64,000 nucleotides of DNA from Brachynemurus nebulosus (lineage: Eukaryota; Arthropoda; Insecta; Neuroptera; Myrmeleontidae). The stretch is taken from contig JAPWDM010000015.1 of assembly GCA_035578155.1 (NCBI GenBank), forward strand, positions 6,550,709 through 6,614,708, written 5' to 3'. The notes under the pieces are model-generated. The model was not told where the DNA came from, did no database searches, and saw nothing but the letters and a program-made list of their open reading frames with translations. How positions within the stretch are numbered: position 1 is the stretch's first letter; each line of letters starts with the position of its first letter. Below are positions 22,962-34,354 of this stretch, in pieces. The translations under genes were made by a program, and so were the position numbers.

Positions 22962-22963
22962 AC
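22962..22963 (-). promoter_or_regulatory. env splice donor
   Basis: Minus-strand CAC|GTAAGTCG is a strong donor about 40 bp upstream of the gag ATG. Directly before it a short in-frame hydrophobic coding stretch begins with an ATG. This fits a leader exon for env. Inferred. Confidence 0.6.
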
Positions 22964-23232
22964 GTGAACAGCCAGAATGCGACCATAGTACGGATGGTAG
23001 TAGCAGCTCCACTGGATGATGTGCCCTCACCGTAGTTCTGCGTTGTAGTTGCTGGTTCCTTGTATGCTCCAAGTCCAACAGCTGTAGGTTCACGAAGATC
23101 TGCTGGTGTCCGTGTTCCCGTGAAGAGAAACCCTCGAAAGCCAAATAAACCGTTTAGCTCCGGCAAATGTTTCGATATGCCCTCGAACCACTTGTCCGCA
23201 AGTTTAACCACTTTACACGAAAACGCGTTACA

Positions 23233-23250
23233 GATCCGAACGACTGCGCC
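23233..23250 (-). promoter_or_regulatory. primer-binding site
   Basis: Minus-strand GGCGCAGTCGTTCGGATC directly after the 5' LTR. It resembles the TGGCGCAGTCGGTAGGA-type PBS of the 17.6/297 group (from memory), with a few differences. Confidence 0.7.
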
Positions 23251-23678
23251 AGTTATGTTCACTCGTTCGCGAGGTTGATTAAAAAATAAATTTTATTTTT
23301 CGTTTTATTACAATATTTATTATAAAATATTTAATTGTTACAAATTTCAATAGTAGAAACCTTACGTCTAGCGAACTTTGAAATTGAATTGAATAATAGC
23401 GAAACTAAACTCATTGAAATTGACTTAAACGCTTGTATTTATACTACCTCGTAATATTCTAGAAAAGTGCATTTAGCTGACTAAGAAATGAGGCTTCTAA
23501 TAACAATTCTTAGAAGTAAAAAGTTAAAAGCTGATATAAGCTGTAATTGATATTATAAAGTGATTACATAAGCATATGATTGAAATATGATATATGTGTG
23601 AATGGTATGTAAAGAATGTTAGGTAACTGATACATATTAGATAAAATATTATATAGGGTGTCCATAAGTTGTGTCCAT

Positions 23679-23682
<4 letters not shown>
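23251..23682 (-). repeat. errantivirus 5' LTR
   Basis: 432 bp, the partner of 15933-16364. It drives transcription toward decreasing coordinates. TA repeats follow at 23683-23716. Confidence 0.95.
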
Positions 23683-23718
<36 letters not shown>

Positions 23719-23978
23719 CAAATTTTAATCGAAAGTTTTGAACCTGTAATTGTTATCGCTTATTGTTAATTATTTTATTATCCAATAAATGTAATAATAA
23801 ATCATATTCAAAGTCTTTATTTTCAAATAACATTTCTAGAGTCAGATTGTTAAAGTGTGAAGTAGTTAGGAGTGTTAAAGTAATAAAGTTGAAAAGTAAT
23901 TAGTTCTTTAAATAAGAAAAATCTGATTAAGTTCCTGTTCAAATTATAAAATTATGTTACGTTTATATAAGTGATGCA

Positions 23979-24305
23979 ATAATCGCTACTGTTAATAAAT
24001 GCTTGGAAGTAGGAACTTTCCCTGACTAATTAAGACAAGCAATTATTGTCCCAATACATAAAGGGGGTGGTGATCTATGTGATTCCGAAAATTACAAACT
24101 AATTTCCCTTTTATCAAATTTTTCAAAAATATTTGAATCAGATATAAATATACATTTAACTAAATATCTTATGAAATTTCATATTATTAAAAAAGATTAT
24201 CACGGATTTGTGAAGGGTAGATCAATCGATTTAGCCGTTTTCAAAGCTATCAGCCACATACTAAATGCCTGGGAAACTAAAGAACCGTTAGATTTGAACC
24301 CTTAG
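23979..24305 (+). pseudogene. LINE (jockey-like) reverse transcriptase fragment
   Basis: This frame of about 108 codons has one internal TAA at about 24027 and ends at 24303-24305. QAIIVPIHKGGGDLCDSENY followed by ISLLSNFSKIFE matches the early palm/fingers motif of jockey- and RTE-like non-LTR reverse transcriptases. HGFVKGRSIDLAVFKAI corresponds to the next conserved block. The catalytic YADD region, endonuclease and ORF1 are absent, so this is a short dead fragment, probably 5'- and 3'-truncated by other insertions. No target duplication or poly-A tail could be assigned. Confidence 0.85.
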
Positions 24306-25636
24306 AACCGGTATTTGTCCTTGATGGTTGAATGTCGAATCCAAGGTAGCCTCCAAAAAGCCTAACAACTTTTGTTAAGATTTTCACGAAAAACAGTGAT
24401 TCTCAAACTTTTAGATCCAAGAACCCCTGTTGCAATTAAAAATTTCAAAGGACTCTGAAATATGCAGAAATGGGAAGGAAATGTGTATAAATGTCTACAA
24501 AATGGGTACGTGATTTGTAATCAATCGTTTTTGGGACCCCCCGTCCCCCAAATAGCTTTTGTTCATACAATAGCCACAAATGTTCGTAGCCAGTATTTAA
24601 CATCTTTAAGCGAGTCAGTTTTCATCTGTATTAAAGGTATAGTTGAGTAATATATTAAATACTTCTTTAGTTGTATGGTAACTAATCCCATATGTTATTT
24701 TTCCAAGGCAGAAAAGATTGCGCTACTTCCAACCATTTTAACGAAGAATCATCTTTAAAATTCCACTGGCTTATTATAGTGTGAATTTCTAGCCTTTTAC
24801 TGAAAACGTCTTATAATGGACAAAGTGGTCTTTGGTAGTTGGTAGCTTAAATATTCGCATAATTTTAAGAAACCAAAGTAAGAAAAAAAGCGGGCTCGTT
24901 TTAGAATAGGAAGTAAAAGCTTTTTATTACGTCGAGTAGATAAACTAATAAAACTGACCATTTAGTTTAATACGTAACCAATATTTTAAATTTAGTTTAA
25001 AATTTAACAATCAAATGCACCTGCCATTGTGATAATAGTTATTTTAGTATGTAGGACACGATCTTTTTTTACCAAATGATTTATCAAATGTTAAAAACCA
25101 AAAACATTTCGATCAAAAATCATACTTTAATTATTACAAATTATAAAACATGTAAGTAGTAACCACGCAACTGCGGAATAATTTAAACGTTTCGAGACAA
25201 CTGATTACAAGTCAGGACAATGGGCAGTGGAAAAAAACAGCTTCAGGAATTTCACTAAATAAAAAGGCACATAAATGTAAAAATGACAACACCAGGTGAT
25301 GTTTATGGTGGTGGCCACCAGCAGGTGAATACACAGATGTAACCAACCATTTGAAATTCACGAATAATAAACGAGCTTGTTTTCGACGTACAGATCTTTT
25401 TTTGTTCCATACATATTGTCTGCTGATTCGATTTGTATTCTAAATTTTCTTTATACTAATAAATCGTTGTTCTTCCATACACCTTTAGACTGTCTGGTAC
25501 CAAATCCTTTCGTGTAAGCCGATTTCCACCAGACGGAAATATAGTTAGAAAATGGCAGCTGAAATACGAAAACGAAAATTTAGTTACTATTAATAATAAA
25601 AGTAATCTATAATTAAACTGATAAAAATAAAAATCT
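24306..25636. other. no gene seen; one possible hAT MITE end
   Basis: CAGTGATTCTCAAACTTTT at 24395 looks like the left end of a hAT-type MITE common in insects (from memory), but no matching right end was found. The rest is AT-rich with no supported frame. Confidence 0.4.
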
Positions 25637-25768
25637 TAAAGGTAAATTTACACTTAGGTACAAGTATGAGGTACACGTCAAATTGATAAATCAAATTGAC
25701 ATGTCACGATACATTTGTTCAGACAAAGTCAAGACAAAATAGCTGAAGTAGGCGTGTTTTTGACAATT

Positions 25769-28390
25769 GAGGAGGTGAAATGCAAAAGCCCACATGTCCA
25801 TAAAAAAACTTTTTGAGATAGCACTAGTTACATATTCTATGCACTGAGAGAAATTACAATCAACAATGTAAATGGAGCAAAACTCCTCAAATCCCTTTTA
25901 AATTCTTATTTGAAAACTACCCACATGTGATCAAGGTGATTTCATCAAAACCCCACATGTCCATTCAGCCAATGGCAGCAGTGGATTTGATCACGTGACT
26001 GTCACTTTGTTGGCGGCAAGCATGTCGTGTACTCACTGCTCATTTTGAAGCTATGAGTGTATTTTGAGGTTAAGTTTGTGTTTTTATCATTAGTTCGTGA
26101 TTGTTTATTTCAAATAAATAACTCGCAATGATTAAAGAAATTGATAGTGATAACTTAATGTTGGTTAGGAATTTCAATCAAGGTGCAAGAAAGCGGCAGA
26201 AAAATGTTACAAGACGTGAAGTTGCTAAGGGACTAAGATACTGTAAGCCTTTTGGTAGCAATTTGTTTACCCCGTGCAACCATGCGAATAAGAAATTACA
26301 GTACTGTAAAATCAGACCTGCAGATGCTTTACAATTCAGAAACAATCTTTACATTACAAATGATAAGCAGAAACAAGATCAAATAGTTAGTAGGTTAATC
26401 CACTGCTCTCAAGTGAAAAGCCCTCGACCTTGTCCGGCTCCTCTAGGCCTAGGCCTACCTCAACCTTTCTGCTGATCGAGTAAGATATATTTTGAAACTA
26501 AACTGGGAAAGCCTATTTGTGAGAATAGAGGACGGGACCACGTTAGCTACAAATCGTTAGAGAAAAAAAATGCAGTGCGAGAATTCATTGGAAACCTTCG
26601 AGGTACTGAAAGTCACTACAATAGGAAAAAATCGAAGAGAATATACCTCCATTGTAGTCTCAACATACGAAAGCTCCACACTATTTATAATGCATCAACT
26701 CAACCAAATTTAAAGGTATCATTGTCAACGTTTCGCAGAATTGTTTTGCAAGAGTTTAATATTGGTTTCCGTTCGCCAGCCAGTCATGTTTGTGGATGCT
26801 GCTATATGGTAAGCAACAAGCTTAAAACTGCACAGGGAACTGAAAAACAAACCCTTATAACTGAAAAGCGAATTCAAAAGTTAAGGACAAAATGTTTTTA
26901 TGAGCTATTAAAGGAAAAACAAGAGGATGGAGTCAGCCTATGCTTTGACATGCAACAAGTGCAGCCTCTCCCACAAACCCCGATTCAACAAGCATTTTAT
27001 GCTCGGCAGTTTGGACTTTACAATGTTTGTATTGTGAATGTTCAAAACAACAAGCCAACATTTTTTATATGGACTGAGGAGCAGGGTGGCCGTGGCTCGG
27101 CGGTAATTTCTTCAGCCCTATTAAGTTATTTAAATGCGTGCGATTTCACTGGAAAGAATCATTTAAAATTGTTTTGCGACGGGTGTTCCGGTCAAAATAA
27201 AAACAGTCATGTGCTCCATGCCCTTATTCACTTCTTGGCTACTCACGAAGGACCACTGAAAAAAATAACACTGTCGTTTCCAGTGCGAGGACATTCATTT
27301 CTACCCTGTGATAGGGTATTTGGAGGAGTTGAGAAGCTGTTACGAAAGAAGCTCACGATAATAGAAAAAGATGAGTATTATGAAGAGTATGAAAGAGTTG
27401 GGAGTGTTAAGCTTTTAGGAACAGATTGGGCTTTATTTGACATTAAAGAGTTCGGGAAGAGTTTTAAAAATCTTGATATGATCAGTGAAAAGAAGAGGAT
27501 TATAATTAATCGAACAGTTAGTAGGGGTAAAGTAGGAATAACTGTATTTGGGAATGAGTTTTACAGATTTGAAGATGAAGGTTTGAAGAAATACACGTTA
27601 TTGAAAAAAGGTATCACCTGGGTTGATATTCTAAATAAGCCATTACAAGAACTTGCCTTGGTTAACTCTATTAGTGCAGATAAGAAGAAAAATGTGGATT
27701 AACTGCTGACTATCTTGTTTGAAAAAAACTGGAAAAGTGATGAAAAGTTGGTGTGGTATAAAAAGATCATTACTGAGTGTCCTACAAGTAAAACTAACGG
27801 AGAAGTCTTTTGCGAGTGTCTTGAGGATTACCACGCAATCCATGTTTGAAACCCATTAATTTATGTTTAAAATACAGTACTAAATGCCATTGGACTTAAA
27901 ATTACCAATCAACGGACTGTCTTTACAAAACTTAGTCGTAAATAGAATTTTCAGTCATTTTTAAAATTATTAGAAAAGTGCGAAAATTAAATTTTTTTAA
28001 TACCTTACAGTTTTTATATTGCTCAGTATTGTATTTTTGATTTTATAATTGACCTAATTGTCTAATCAAGTATTATGTTTTTCTGAAAAATAACTTTTAT
28101 GTTAATGTGTTCCAATCAAAACCTCATAAATCCTTCATTTGAGCCATGCAAAACCCCACATGTCCATTTTGTTCAGTCAAAACTCCACATGTCCAAATTT
28201 TAATCTCTTATAACTAATAATCAGTCATATTTTGATTTATTATACTAACTTAGAATGGTTCCTGGGGAGAAGAAGAATAAGAAAATATAAATTTTGACTC
28301 ATATTGCTGTCATTTGTATTATTCACGTTTTTGGGCTACACTGTAAAGCTGCATTTGGTAGACATGTGGGCTTTTGCATTTCACCTCCTC
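25769..28390. mobile_element. TIR element with an unclassified DDE-like transposase
   Basis: Terminal repeats GAGGAGGTGAAATGCAAAAG at 25769 and its perfect complement ending at 28390 continue inward as CCCACATGTC. AATT on both sides (25765-25768, 28391-28394) is a likely 4-bp duplication; because CAATTG is a palindrome, a 6-bp duplication cannot be excluded. The motif CCCACATGTCCA recurs near 25787, 25951, 28152 and (as CTCCACATGTCC) 28186. It is inserted in the left part of the Harbinger element. It carries one transposase gene with a single in-frame stop. Confidence 0.85.
26128..27702 (+). pseudogene. DDE-like transposase of an unnamed arthropod family, one in-frame stop
   Basis: One frame runs from the ATG at 26128 to 27702, broken only by a TGA at 26473-26475. 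The N-terminal part is basic. The middle (ESHYNRKKSKRIYLHCSLNI, then HVCGCC) and the core follow a pattern seen in many unnamed transposon proteins of insects and cnidarians. LCFDMQQVQPLP carries the first Asp, LFCDGCSGQNKN the second, and GHSFLPCDRVFGGVEKL the distal acidic residues. I infer a DDE/D nuclease. A 4-bp duplication would fit a Sola-like superfamily, but this assignment is unverified. The single stop and otherwise clean 525-codon frame make this one of the least decayed transposases here. Alternatively the TGA region could be an unrecognised intron. Confidence 0.6.
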
Positions 28391-28723
28391 AATTGGTGAT
28401 ACATTTGGTATGAGATTTTTTTTGCATACACTTTGACTTGTCGAGATAAACGTCAAACAAAATTTAAAAAATAACTATTAATTTTTCAGGTTATTATTAT
28501 TATTATTCAACAAGTTCAACAGTTAGTAAGACAACAGAAAGTAGGTATGTTGTTCAGTATTTTTAGGAAAAGTAGTAATTATACTTAACAGTCAATTTTT
28601 AATTAGAAATTATTTATTTAAAACTATTTTGTGTAATGTATAATGATATAAATGTTTACTTGTCTTTTCAAATATAATAATTTATACATAGATAATATTT
28701 TTATGATATTTATTATAGGAAAA

Positions 28724-29629
28724 ATGTCTGAATGGAACAAAGAAAAAACATTATCATTAGTTGAGAAGATAAGAAACAGTTATGTGTGGGATATTAGAAG
28801 TAAAGAATATAAAAACATTTGTATCAGAAATGATATTTATACTCAAATAGCTACTGAGTTAGACTGTACTGTTAAACAAGTTGAAACAAAGTGGCATAAC
28901 ATAAAAAGCCAGTATACCAGAGAATTAGCGAATATGAAAGCCAGTAACAAATCAGGAGCTGCCAGTCAGGGGATATATACAAATCAAACTGGTACGCATT
29001 TTCCTGCCTCCAATTTTTAAAAGATCAAAATCGACCATTTTTAAATAAAAGCACGGACGAAATTTCAACTAAAGTAAGTAGATTGTATACGATTTTTAAT
29101 TTATAAACAGTTACTTATGAAATAGTTATTTATTTTAGATAAATCTTAGTGACTCAAATATTAATACATCAGAACCGCCGGAAATTATCATAACAGAAGA
29201 CGAAAATGATATCATAGAAAATTCATGTTCCACAGTAACTGTACAATCTAGTTATGGAAGGAAAAAAAATCCCAGGACGAAATGTCACAAATTGTTAAAC
29301 ATATAAAAGTAATTGGGGAAAGCATATTAAATCAAAACCGATCATCGCCAGATGAATTCACTGTGTTTGGGGAACATATAGCCAACGAACTAAAACATTT
29401 AAAATACCCCAAATATTTATTGCTATTAGCCGAAACCAAAAATAAAATTAATAATGTTCTACACAATGCAGAGGTAGAACGAATTAGATTAAGCAATTTA
29501 CAATCTGAAAAAGTCCTAGATTGTGAAGAAGAAGAAAGCAGTGAAAATATGTACGAATGTATTATCATTTCTGAAAACGAATTGCCTGAGTATTGTTCCA
29601 GTTACGACAACGAAAACGATGAAAATTAG
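28724..29629 (+). pseudogene. Harbinger accessory protein, MADF/Myb-SANT-like
   Basis: In PIF/Harbinger elements this second protein binds DNA and helps bring the transposase to the nucleus and to the terminal repeats. Exon 1 runs from the ATG at 28724 (MSEWNKEKTLSLVEKI), after a 3' splice site at 28717-28718, to a GTAAGT donor near 29073. Exon 2 runs from about 29139 to 29629. The MADF/Myb-like trihelical domain covers the first 90 codons, with TKWHNIKSQYTREL as the recognition-helix region. A frameshift near 28993 separates it from the conserved WYAFSCLQFLKDQN. A second frameshift near 29270, in an A-run, precedes the C-terminal dimerisation-like helix. The two frameshifts make it non-functional. 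Confidence 0.75.
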
Positions 29630-29649
29630 AAAAATTAATTTTTTTTATA

Positions 29650-30340
29650 TCTACTTGAATTTATTTATTTTTTAATCTAGTTGTAGGTACTTATCAAAGT
29701 GTTATATATTATAATTTTTTGTCCAAATTGATTAAAAATAAAGAAACTATTGTAACTTATATTTTTGCAGCAAAAGCTCAGTGTGAAGAGGTGAAACAAA
29801 TCAAAATACATAAGCAATTCAGAACCTAAAGAGTCCAAGAAGAAGTAATGAAAATCCAGAAAATAATGTGTTATCACGTCTAATAACGAACTGCCTAACA
29901 GCTATTTCAGTTTCAACAATAAAACTAGAAGAAATAATTTTTTTATATAACTACATATATTTTTTATATTTGAATTTCTTATTTATTTTTTATTGTAAAA
30001 GTACAAATCATAATTTTCAAAATAAAGATAATATTGATTTAAAATAAAGAATCTGTTGTAGGTTATATTTTTGCAATGAAAACCATATTTTGAATTACAT
30101 ATTTATATATCTTTATTTCTATATTACATCCTTTTACATGAAAAAAATATTTGTAATAATGTACTTGTGAGACGTACGTCAAAATCATTACAATCGTTTC
30201 CGATTTCCGACATAAAAAGAACATACATATATTCATACAGAAGCTCGTTTAAGAGTACCTATAAGATTTTAAATGAATTTTTTTCTTTTTTTGTAAATTA
30301 TTTCATATAAAATAATGATATAAAAAATTTCATTTCAATC
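29650..30340. other. Harbinger intergenic region, no gene
   Basis: AT-rich DNA between the two Harbinger genes, with two AATAAA-like signals near 29739 and 30022. Two copies of a TTTTTATAT...TTGAATTT...TTTATTTTTT stretch suggest a local duplication. No frame is supported. Confidence 0.5.
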
Positions 30341-30427
30341 TGCATTACATATTGTGTTGCCAAGGTACTGATCCCTGATCGCTACAAAAGTACTCAGCAA
30401 ATTCCCTCCTGCTATCAGTACTACTCC

Positions 30428-31921
30428 CCACTCAGCACTATGTTCTAAAAAATATCTGAACGATACCATTTTCTAGATATCTTTTAGATGTCGTCAAAAT
30501 GATATCTAAACAATATCGTTTTATAGATATCTTTTAGAGCCAGTTACAATGATATCTGAAAGATATCTATAAATTATCTGTTTGCACAATTGTTGCACGC
30601 ATGCGTAATTGTTATTCCATATATATGTATCTATTTACAAATACCACTTGTCTTATTTTATACATACAAAAATGTTTTTGCGATAAAAATCAAATTAAAT
30701 ATTTAATGATGTAAAAAAAATTTTATTTGAAAAAAACCTATGACTTCAATTTTATAGTCCCAGAAAAGTACAAAGATATTAAAACTTCTAATATTTATGT
30801 ATTATCATGTTATAACTCTGTAACAGATACAGTACCAAATTTTTTAATTTTCAAATTAATTATTCAAAAATGTCGCGGTAGAATGTAGTGCTGCACTATA
30901 GTAGTGAAATTGTGTACTAATGTGGTACCTTCAGATGACCTTCAGTCAAAATATGCAAGAAGAATACAGAATTTTCAACATGCTCGAGTTTGAAAAGAAA
31001 ATTTAATCAAAAATCAAATAATTATTTATGATTGGTTTTTATATAATAACGATTAAGGTACGATTCACTTTATTATAACTGAGATTAATATAATATTTTG
31101 GTCCATCAGTGTGCATAAATCGCATTTCGAGGTTATACTGAATAATTGGCGACGCAAAAATTCTCATTTGCGTCTCTTGTGGTAAAATTAAAATTAGTAA
31201 AAAAACAGCATATAAAGTAAAATAAAAAGTAAAAATATGCATATACGTTTAACTGGTTATATAAAATCTTGTAATCCGCATATAATTTGTATAACACATA
31301 TTTCTATGCCAATTCAGTGTATACGTATATTTTTTACTACATACTTAGTAGTTCTAATTTTACCACCAGAGACGCGTGGGTAATCTTTGCGTCGCCAATA
31401 GATGAATAACTTAGTTGTTGCTATACATTTCTAATTGTTATTTGCAGAAATGTACTTTATTGTTTTTTGGGATGGGTCTACGTCAATACCAGCATTACCA
31501 GCCTCTTGGTTATGTCTAAAAACAGGACATTTTAAGTGGTCACCAAAAGGAAAGAATGCCAGCAGCGAAAGCAGTAAATGTAGGGGATCGTCTGCCTAAA
31601 AATATTATTAAAAAACATATAATGAAATTATTATTAAATTAAAAATGAAATTAAATTTAAATTACTATAGTTAGTAAACTTTTTTATTTAAAAAAATAAA
31701 ATAAAATTTAAAAATAAATTGTGTATTATTTCGTATGTTATAAATTCTGAAACAGTATTCTTCCCCCTTCTGAGGTTCGATATCTATCCGCTATCTTTTA
31801 CATATCTGCATTAGATATCTGACAGATATCTAACAGATATCTTTTAGAATATCTTGTAGATATCTAGCTCTAAAACTAGATATCTAAAAGATATCTCTCA
31901 GATAACATTTGGCTGAGTGGG
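30428..31921. mobile_element. non-autonomous element with GATATCT-rich ends
   Basis: Terminal repeats CCCACTCAGC at 30428 and GCTGAGTGGG ending at 31921. Both subterminal regions (30460-30570 and 31770-31900) are packed with GATATCT/AGATATC motifs, more than ten copies in total. The 1494-bp element interrupts the Harbinger transposase near its C-terminus. Target duplication is not clear (GAG/AGAG possible). No coding capacity was found. It contains an inner hairpin of its own. Confidence 0.75.
31125..31413. repeat. inner hairpin (possible nested MITE)
   Basis: GAATAATTGGCGACGCAAA near 31138 and TTTGCGTCGCCAATAGATG near 31388 are inverted. Further matches are CTAATTTTACCACCAGAGACGC against GCGTCTCTTGTGGTAAAATTA. 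Arms are about 60 bp with a loop of about 160 bp. It lies in the middle of the GATATCT-rich element. Confidence 0.7.
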
Positions 31922-33306
31922 TCTCTGCTCTACCGAGGATTTTATTTAAATTTTGGATTTGATTTTGCTCTATTACTGCTCTCCAAAAACCAGGCATTAA
32001 ATTTCCATCTTTGTCTTCAGTATCGAATGTCCCAGTTGGTGCATAAAAAGCCGATTTGCTATTTCTTAGAAAGTTATGCACAGAAATTGCAGCTAAGGTT
32101 ACTTTTGTCGCTTTCTTGGGAGACAACATCATATTCGTTCATAAAACTCTAAATACGGCACTTAAAATTTCGAATGTGTTTTCAATAACCCTCCGAGCAG
32201 AAGTTCTGTAATTAAAAATTCGTTGCCAAGAATTTTTTGGGTAATGTCGAGGAAAAGGTTTAATTATATTTTCTTCTAAAACGAAGGCGTCATACGCTAT
32301 AAAAACGTACGGCGTCTTTTCCGTTGCCCAGGAAGTGGAGCTGGTTTTGGTATATTTAAAGAATTTATTAACATTTTTTTGTAAAAAGATGTAACTTTTA
32401 ACACTCCTCCATCAGATATGCGGCCCTGTATTCCAACATTTGCGTAAAGAAATTTGTAATTTGCGTCCGCAATACCTAAAAGGACAATGCTCAAGTAATT
32501 TTTATAATTGTAAAACATACTTCCCGAATTTGGTGGGGCTTGAATTCTAATGTTTTCTGTCTAATGTCCCTAAGCAGTGTGGGAAATTCCATTTTTCATC
32601 ATATTCTTTTGCAACATTTAGCCATTCATTTTCATTCTATGGTAACTAAAAGTGAATGGTATAATAAGAGTTTAAATAAAGGTAATTTTCTTTAAAATTT
32701 TTTTCTTACTTGCACTTCCTCTGCCAGAACTTTCATTAGAGCTTCACACACCGTATTTATAATATTGCATACTGAACTTTTGGACATTCTGTGCGTATAC
32801 ATCAGACTCACGAAAGAATCCCCAGTTGCTAAAAACCGTAATGTAACAGCAAGTTAGTCAGCTGGTGGAATAGCCTCTCTTAATCGAGTGTCTTTTTTAA
32901 TAATTAGTGAAGCAACTTTCGTTAGAAGGTTTTCAAAATCTTTGGTGCTCATTCTACAATAGTTTTTAACACCTAACCCATCTTCTAATGTTAATTCATT
33001 GATTAACATGTTATAAGCACCGTGTGTTTTCATTTTCTTTAATAACTCTCGTTGCCACCATCTTCGATTTCTTTTGCGTGATGTACTTAAAATTAACAGT
33101 GTACACGTTGATAAATATAATAATTCTTCTTCTTGTATAGACGTGGTAGCCATTTTTACCTCATACTTATATCTAAGTGTAAATTTACCTTAAATGCTCA
33201 ACAAAAATATACATTTTTCGTTTGTATGAGATAAAACACAATGTGTCAATTTGCTATACCAATTTAACATGTACTTCATACTCGTATCTTAAGTGTAAAT
33301 TTACCT

Positions 33307-33646
33307 TAAGACTAACAAGAAACCTCATCCAACTCTATCTCTCAAAAAATTTTGAAACTTTGCTGAATATAAATGTGAGCGGTGTGACGGGCATGTCGGA
33401 ATGGCGCCTAGTGGCCACATTGTGTACTAAATTTATAATTTAAAATTTTGAACGCCACTCGGAGTCACCTAGTGGTGAATAGGTTAATTACATGCATACA
33501 GTTTCAAATTAACAAAGACACCAACCACATGACTGAATATTATTATTAGTCGAATATTAGGCGCTGATGTCGCAGTGGTGTGGTGACGTCACGACTTAGT
33601 CTATTACTGGGACTGTTTCGAGGTATAATAGGTACGCTCGCAAGAT
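33307..33646. other. no gene seen
   Basis: Short spacer between the Harbinger right flank and the hAT left flank. CCTAGTGG/CCACTAGG-type short repeats occur near 33408 and 33466. No frame is supported. Confidence 0.5.
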
Positions 33647-34354
33647 CAGTGTTGCCAGATTGGGCTATTTACCGCCATATATGTATTATAACTATATGGC
33701 CTATACTATAGGCAGTGGTTCCGATGAAGTGAGACGGATAGACATCGGGTAGAGGCACTTCAGTTGTTTTGCGCAGATACATCAATTAGTGTTTACCGTG
33801 TTTACTGTTCCGATTGGTTCATATTACCACCAAAAAAGTCGCATTTGCGCAAAACGAACAAAATACTTCTAAATCTACACCGTGATGTTGGGACGTTTTT
33901 TTCATATCCATTTGGCTATATATGTATACTACATATATGTTTACCGCCGATTGAGCTATTTATATTTTTGATTGGCGGTAAAATTTTATTGTTGGCGACA
34001 AGTAGCCGTTTGGGCTATTTTTAATTTTCAAGCGAAGTCGTTTGGGCTATAGTTAAAAATTCAAGACATATCGGTAGATATGAGTGATGTGGATATCACT
34101 CAGTTTTGGATAGCTGTATCGAAAATTGAAAATGTCAACGGAGATAAATCATTCAGCGACTTAGCTGCTTTTGGTATCCGTACACTTTCTTTACCTATTA
34201 GTAATGCGGCGGTGGAACGAATTTTTAGTATAATGACTGTAGTAAAAACTAAACTCCGTAATCGAAGTTGCTTCCCATGTTAATGGCTCTTGTCCGCATC
34301 CGTGCTCATATGAGTGCATTTAAACTTTGTTGTAGCACTTATGCTCCCTCAAAG

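Larger units (their letters stand above)
30345..33153 (-). pseudogene. Harbinger DDE transposase, split and frameshifted
   Basis: Minus-strand gene starting MATTSIQEEELLYLST at 33153. The N-terminal helix-turn-helix-like part continues past a TAG near 32853 (LAVTLRFLATGDSF, SLMYTHRMSKS), and an intron or lesion lies near 32640-32710. The core follows: CLGTLDRKH (first Asp), YLSIVLLGIADANYKF (second Asp), FVLEENIIKPFPRHYP, then RRVIENTF with the catalytic Glu, and LAAISVHNFLR. The reading frame is broken by several shifts. At 31921 it is interrupted by the insertion at 30428-31921 and resumes on the far side as EFAEYFCSDQGSVPWQ, the usual C-terminal motif, ending at a TAA at 30345-30347. Clearly dead. 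Confidence 0.85.
25640..33306. mobile_element. PIF/Harbinger element, nested and degenerate
   Basis: Terminal repeats AGGTAAATTTACACTTA at 25640 and TAAGTGTAAATTTACCT ending at 33306 are flanked by TAA at 25637-25639 and 33307-33309. This is the 3-bp TWA duplication typical of PIF/Harbinger. A further internal copy of the repeat lies at 33154-33194. The two expected genes are present and divergent: a MADF/Myb-like protein on the plus strand and a DDE transposase on the minus strand. The 7667-bp span includes two later insertions, 25769-28390 and 30428-31921, so the original element was about 3.5 kb. Confidence 0.85.

Noticed and set aside
22960..23262. Minus-strand frame of 100 codons starting in the 5' LTR and crossing the leader
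   Set aside because: Mostly LTR/PBS leader with no domain; only its last codons are relevant, as a possible env leader exon.
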